In this document: one piece after another, positions 60,625 through 64,000 of the stretch
How the letters are laid out: each line of letters starts with the position of its first letter
Position numbering within the stretch: position 1 is the first letter of the stretch
Assembly (NCBI RefSeq): GCF_002354895.1
Contig: NZ_CP023439.1
Span: forward strand, 2,976,001-3,040,000
Direction of reading: 5' to 3'
DNA: 64,000 bases
Origin: Thauera sp. K11
Lineage (GTDB): Bacteria > Pseudomonadota > Gammaproteobacteria > Burkholderiales > Rhodocyclaceae
The notes under the pieces: generated by a model
The model's database searches: none
What the model was told of the DNA's origin: nothing
Seen by the model: only the letters and a program-made list of their open reading frames with translations
Translations under genes and position numbers: made by a program

Positions 60625-62512
60625 TGTTCCGCCCTTCCACGGCCAGCCACGCCTCGCGCGCTCCGCGCAACGCATTGCACACCACGATGCGCTCGGCGCG
60701 GTACAGGTCGGCGAGCGTCAGCCGCGCCTCGCGTGCGCGCAGGGCCGGGTCTTCGAGCAGCACGCCGCGCATCACCCCCGGCAGCACGCCCGCGGCAAGC
60801 GGCGGCGTGACCCAGCCGCCGTCGACCAGCAGGAACACGTTGCTGCGCCCGCCCTCGGTCAGTTCCCCGGCACCGTTGTGGAACAGCGTGTCGAACGCAC
60901 CGCGGCGTGCCGCCTCGGCTACCGAGGCATCGTACCGCCCGCGCAGCGTGGTCTTGTGGCGCAGCAGGGGATCGGCGCCGTCCACCGGTTCGGCGGCGAC
61001 GAGCAGGGACACCGGCCCGTCGGGCAAGGGGTCGAGCGGCGCGACGACGATGTCGAAATGCCCGTCCTTGTGCAGGGCCAGCCGCACGCGGAACGCCTGC
61101 CCGGCGGCCAGCGCGGCGACCTGCGCATCCAGCGCGGCGCGGATGCCGGCGGCGGGCAGCGCGAAGCCGAGTTCCTCCGCGCTGCCCGCCAGCCGCCCGA
61201 GGTGGCGGTCGAGATGGCGCACGCCCGCCTCGCGCGTCGCATGCATCGTCTCGAACAGGGCGAATCCGGGGTCGAGCCCGGTCAGGAAGCGCGCCTTCAG
61301 CCGGCACTCCTCGTACTCGTCGTCGGCGCGGCTGTCGATCACGATGCCGGCGCCGATGCCCAGCCGCCCCGGGCGCATGCCGGCTTGTGCCGGCGCGTCC
61401 AGCGTCAGCGTGCGGATGGCCACCGACAGGCAGAAGTCGCCGCACGCCGCCGCCCGGTCTGCGGCCGGCGCGTCGATCCAGCCGATGCCGCCGGTGTAGA
61501 GGCCGCGCGGCGTGCTTTCGAGTTCGGCGATGAGCTGCATCGTGCGGTGCTTGGGCGCGCCGGTGATCGAGCCGCAGGGAAACAGGGCGCGCAGCAGGTC
61601 GGCGAAGCCTGCGTCGGCGGGCAGTTCCGCCGAGATCGTCGACGTCATCTGGAACACCGTCGGATAGGACTCGACCGAGAACAGCGCCGGCACGCGCACG
61701 CTGCCGGTGCGCGCGATGCGGCCCAGGTCGTTGCGCAGGAGATCGACGATCATCAGGTTCTCGGCGCGGTTCTTGGCGTCGCCGCCGAGCATGCGCGCGA
61801 TCTCGCTGTCGCCTTCGGGCACGCCGGCGCGCGACGCGGTGCCCTTCATCGGCCTGGCCTCAAGGTGGCCGCCGCGGTTGCACAGGAAGAGTTCCGGCGA
61901 ACACGACAGGATGTGGGTCGGCCCGTCGTGCGAGGGCGGCAGCGCGATGAAGGCGCCGTAGGCCACCGGCTGGCGCGCGCGCAGCCGCCGGTAGAGGCTG
62001 GCGGGCGCCCCGAAGGCGCGGAAATCCAGCCGGTAGGTGTAGTTGACCTGGTAGGTCTCGCCCTCGCGGATCGCGGCATGGATGCGCCCGATCGCGCGGT
62101 GGAAGGCGTCGCGGTCCACGCTGGGGCGGATGTCGAGCACGCCGGCGGGCGCCGGGCCGGCGACCGTGCCACCGCCCGCCGGCTGCGGCCCGCCCTCCTT
62201 CGCCGCCAGCCACGCGTCGACCCCGGCCGCGGACAACCGCCGCAGCGACGAGAAGATCAGGAAGCACAGCGCGCCATGCTGCGCCGGGGCGAGCCGCCCG
62301 TCGCCGGCGTGCAGCAGGCGCGCGCCCCATTCGTAGTCGGCCAGCACCACGGCGTGGCGGCCGGCACGGATCTCGCGGTCCGCCTCCGCCCAGGCTTCGT
62401 CCAGGCGCGCCGGGTCGTCGCAGCGGCATTCGCGGACGAAGCCGGTATAGAGGCGGCTCGCCGGTTCCGCCGCGGTGGCGGCGCAGTCGTCGAGCAGTGC
62501 GAAGCAGTCCAT
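60614..62512 (-). CDS. Fused aminodeoxychorismate synthase (PabB) and 4-amino-4-deoxychorismate lyase (PabC)
   Basis: A 632-residue two-domain protein. The first part (about 1-370) is chorismate-binding PabB, with HYTYRLDFRA-like YQVNYTYRLDF, ARPMKGTASRAG and GSITGAPKHRTMQLIAELE. The second part (about 385-620) is a PLP-dependent PabC-like lyase of the fold type IV with LDPGFALFETMHATREAG, LRHKTTLRGRYDAS and GELTEGGRSNVFLLVDG. Together they make 4-aminobenzoate from chorismate. It is upstream of an HAD phosphatase and close to fae, so it may supply pABA for methanopterin as well as folate. Confidence 0.9.
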   Translation of the reverse strand: MDCFALLDDCAATAAEPASRLYTGFVRECRCDDPARLDEAWAEADREIRAGRHAVVLADYEWGARLLHAGDGRLAPAQHGALCFLIFSSLRRLSAAGVDAWLAAKEGGPQPAGGGTVAGPAPAGVLDIRPSVDRDAFHRAIGRIHAAIREGETYQVNYTYRLDFRAFGAPASLYRRLRARQPVAYGAFIALPPSHDGPTHILSCSPELFLCNRGGHLEARPMKGTASRAGVPEGDSEIARMLGGDAKNRAENLMIVDLLRNDLGRIARTGSVRVPALFSVESYPTVFQMTSTISAELPADAGFADLLRALFPCGSITGAPKHRTMQLIAELESTPRGLYTGGIGWIDAPAADRAAACGDFCLSVAIRTLTLDAPAQAGMRPGRLGIGAGIVIDSRADDEYEECRLKARFLTGLDPGFALFETMHATREAGVRHLDRHLGRLAGSAEELGFALPAAGIRAALDAQVAALAAGQAFRVRLALHKDGHFDIVVAPLDPLPDGPVSLLVAAEPVDGADPLLRHKTTLRGRYDASVAEAARRGAFDTLFHNGAGELTEGGRSNVFLLVDGGWVTPPLAAGVLPGVMRGVLLEDPALRAREARLTLADLYRAERIVVCNALRGAREAWLAVEGRNSDA

Positions 62513-62548
62513 GCGATCGGGTGCCGGAAGCCCGGCTGCAAAGGCCGT

Positions 62549-63079
62549 TCAGCTCCAGTCGTCGTAGTCGTGCCTGATCGTGTGGCGGTTGGCGATCAGT
62601 TCGTCGATGGAGGGCTCGTTGTTGAGCGCGCGCCGGATGGCGAGCCGGGTGGCCTCGTAGTTGGTGCGGTACATGTCCTTCTTGTCGAGGTTCGGATCGG
62701 TCGCGCAGCACGGGTCGATCCACACCAGGCTGATGATGCACAGGTCGTCGGCCAGATCCTTCGGGATGATGCCCTCGATCACGCAGTCCAGCACCGCATC
62801 CGCGGTGGCCGACTGCACCACGCCGCCGAACAGCTCGATGTTGGCCATGTCCTTCAGCGTGACCTTGGGCACGGTGATCGTCGCCGGCCGCACCATCTGG
62901 TTGCAGGCGCGGATCGCGAACATCGCGGTGTGGCCCTTGGTCTGCGCCATCATGTTGGCGAAAGCCTGCCCCACCGGACCGTCGGTGCGGCCGATCAGGA
63001 TCTCGGGCATCGCATCGGTGAATTGGCCTTCGGCGGCGAGCACCGTGGCTTCGCCGGCATGGAATACGTACTTGCTCAT
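62549..63079 (-). CDS. Formaldehyde-activating enzyme homologue with a replaced catalytic histidine
   Basis: A 176-residue Fae-family protein: GEATVLAAEGQFTDAMPEILIG, NQMVRPATITVPKVTLKDM and AVLDCVIEGIIPKDLADDL align with the Fae fold by eye. In Methylobacterium Fae the catalytic histidine lies in the segment VAHIDLIIG; here the same place reads DAMPEILIG (Met24). So it keeps the fold but probably not the normal formaldehyde-tetrahydromethanopterin chemistry. The C-terminus also diverges (IANRHTIRHDYDDWS). It starts 108 bases after the fhcC gene and is upstream of pabBC, so it is in a C1 context. Confidence 0.75.
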   Translation of the reverse strand: MSKYVFHAGEATVLAAEGQFTDAMPEILIGRTDGPVGQAFANMMAQTKGHTAMFAIRACNQMVRPATITVPKVTLKDMANIELFGGVVQSATADAVLDCVIEGIIPKDLADDLCIISLVWIDPCCATDPNLDKKDMYRTNYEATRLAIRRALNNEPSIDELIANRHTIRHDYDDWS

Positions 63080-63187
63080 GAAGACTCCGGAAGAGACGTG
63101 TTGGAAACCGGCCAGGCCCGCATTGTAGGGCCCGGCCGGGGAAGAAAGATTGCGGACGTCGCGCCGCGCAGGCCGGCGGCTGGCGGA

Positions 63188-64000
63188 TCAGCCGGCGATC
63201 AGCCACTCGCCCTTGCCGTCGGCCGCGAGATCTCCGACCACGCGCTGCGGCCGGCGCGCCGCCAGGCCGGCGAAGGCGGCGTCCTGCGCGGCGAGGCTGC
63301 GCGACAGCAGGGCCCAGAACACGCGGACGTCGTGCGCGGTGCCGGCGAAAGTCGCCGGCACCTCCGGCGCCGGCCCGCAGAACACCAGCGTGCCGCGCCG
63401 CATGCCGTAGCCGCAGTGGGCGCCCGTGCGGCCGGCGAGCGCGATGGTGCCGGCCACCATGCGCGAGGCGCAGAAATCGCCCGCGTCGCCCAGCAGCAGC
63501 ACCGTGCCGCGCCGCATGCGGTCACCCAGGCGCGCGCCGGCATTGCCGCGCACCACCAGCGTGCCGCCGCGCATGCCGTCCATGCTGCCGGGCAATGCGC
63601 CGGCGGCGAAGTCGCCGACGTCGCCGCGCACCTCCAGCCGGCCTCCGGCCATCTCGCAGGCCGCCAGATGCCCGGCGCACCCATCCACCGCGATCCCGCC
63701 GCCGCGCATGGCGGCGCCCAGGTAGTCGCCGACGCTGCCGGCCACGCTCAGGCGGCCGCCGTCCATGCCCTGGCCGATGCGGTCGAAGCGGGCCAGGTCG
63801 CCCTCCAGGCGCACTTCGGGCGCGCCGGTTTCCAGGGCGCCGACGTCGAACAGTTCGCCCAGCGCGAGGTGATCGTTGCCGTGGCGCAGTGCGATGCGCG
63901 CGACGTCGGCGGCGCTGCTGCCGGCCAGGGCGGCGGGCAGCACCGGACTCATATCCACCCGGAAGGCGGGCTGCGCCCGCAGGCGCAGGCGGAAACCCGA
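63188..64000 (-). CDS. fhcC: Formyltransferase/hydrolase complex subunit C (FhcC), 5' end outside window
   Basis: At least 270 residues, open at the right edge: upstream of the first start-like codon (GTG at 63958) the frame continues to the window end with FRLRLRAQPAFRVDMSP, which matches the normal FhcC N-terminal strand, so the true start is outside. The body is a right-handed beta-helix of GXXGXXXG repeats (LSVAGSVGDYLGAAMRGG, LEVRGDVGDFAAGALPG, LVVRGNAGARLGDRMRRG) as in the FwdC/FhcC family. FhcC is a subunit of the complex that converts formyl-tetrahydromethanopterin to formate in C1 oxidation. Confidence 0.9.
   Translation of the reverse strand, partial: SGFRLRLRAQPAFRVDMSPVLPAALAGSSAADVARIALRHGNDHLALGELFDVGALETGAPEVRLEGDLARFDRIGQGMDGGRLSVAGSVGDYLGAAMRGGGIAVDGCAGHLAACEMAGGRLEVRGDVGDFAAGALPGSMDGMRGGTLVVRGNAGARLGDRMRRGTVLLLGDAGDFCASRMVAGTIALAGRTGAHCGYGMRRGTLVFCGPAPEVPATFAGTAHDVRVFWALLSRSLAAQDAAFAGLAARRPQRVVGDLAADGKGEWLIAG

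Noticed and set aside
63188..63958. FhcC as a complete gene starting at the GTG at 63958
   Set aside because: The reading frame continues to the window edge with sequence typical of the FhcC N-terminal strand, so the start lies outside.

Overview
The window is 64 kb of high-GC chromosomal DNA that looks like a betaproteobacterium of the Rhodocyclales (Thauera/Azoarcus/Aromatoleum/Zoogloea type). The assignment is inferred from gene content: a complete cbb3 oxidase locus in the order ccoNOQP-G-H with ccoI-ccoS beside it, icd divergent from aceK, a glyoxylate shunt, soxYZ next to a flavocytochrome c pair, and archaeal-type C1 genes (a Fae homologue and FhcC) beside pabBC. No rRNA, CRISPR array, insertion sequence or prophage was seen.

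Layout. 1-1.2 kb: an MBL-fold/beta-CASP RNA hydrolase cut by the window edge and a universal stress protein. 1.2-10 kb: cbb3 oxidase genes on the minus strand (ccoN, O, Q, P, G, H, two tiny membrane proteins, then ccoI and ccoS upstream), with an FNR box before ccoN and a second FNR-like promoter in the ccoS-ccoN gap that appears to drive a small RNA of about 100 nt. 10-13.1 kb: a short-chain dehydrogenase, a GcvR-like ACT protein, tRNA-fMet, tRNA-Thr and a LysR regulator. 13.2-22.8 kb: a TSUP permease pseudogene, malate synthase aceB, a set of membrane proteins (EamA, Gate-domain, LrgA/LrgB, a large permease), an EF-G-like GTPase and an orphan DUF4212 symporter subunit. 22.8-26.6 kb: a type VI secretion cargo cassette (PAAR, a small Tat-signal protein, Tli4-like immunity, Tle4-like lipase and the 3' remnant of a further gene) that is visibly more AT-rich than its surroundings, followed by about 1 kb without a convincing gene. 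27.6-31 kb: icd and aceK. 31-33.6 kb: soxZ, soxY and flavocytochrome c subunits. 33.6-41.1 kb: housekeeping genes (NUDIX, dut, coaBC, radC, rpmB-rpmG, csp, clpS-clpA, rraA). 41.3-47.1 kb: isocitrate lyase, a Spy/CpxP-like periplasmic protein with an OmpR-type two-component system, and a LysR/DUF2917 pair. 47.2-57.6 kb: glpD-glpK, EamA, a SpoIIAA-like protein, sseA, murI, tyrS, an M23 peptidase, erpA and argC. 57.7-64 kb: an AcoR-like sigma54 activator, an HAD phosphatase, pabBC, a divergent Fae and FhcC (cut by the window edge).

Working together. The cco genes and the FNR sites are machinery for low-oxygen respiration. aceB, aceA, icd and aceK set the split between the TCA cycle and the glyoxylate shunt. 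aceA and the intergenic region upstream of aceB share a nearly identical 14-bp palindrome although they lie 28 kb apart. The soxYZ/fcc genes indicate use of reduced sulfur, and the fae/fhcC/pabBC end indicates tetrahydromethanopterin-linked C1 chemistry. The most interesting observations are the probable FNR-controlled small RNA at 7,087-7,188, the shared glyoxylate-shunt palindrome, the T6SS cassette beside an orphan symporter subunit, and a Fae homologue whose presumed catalytic histidine is replaced by methionine.
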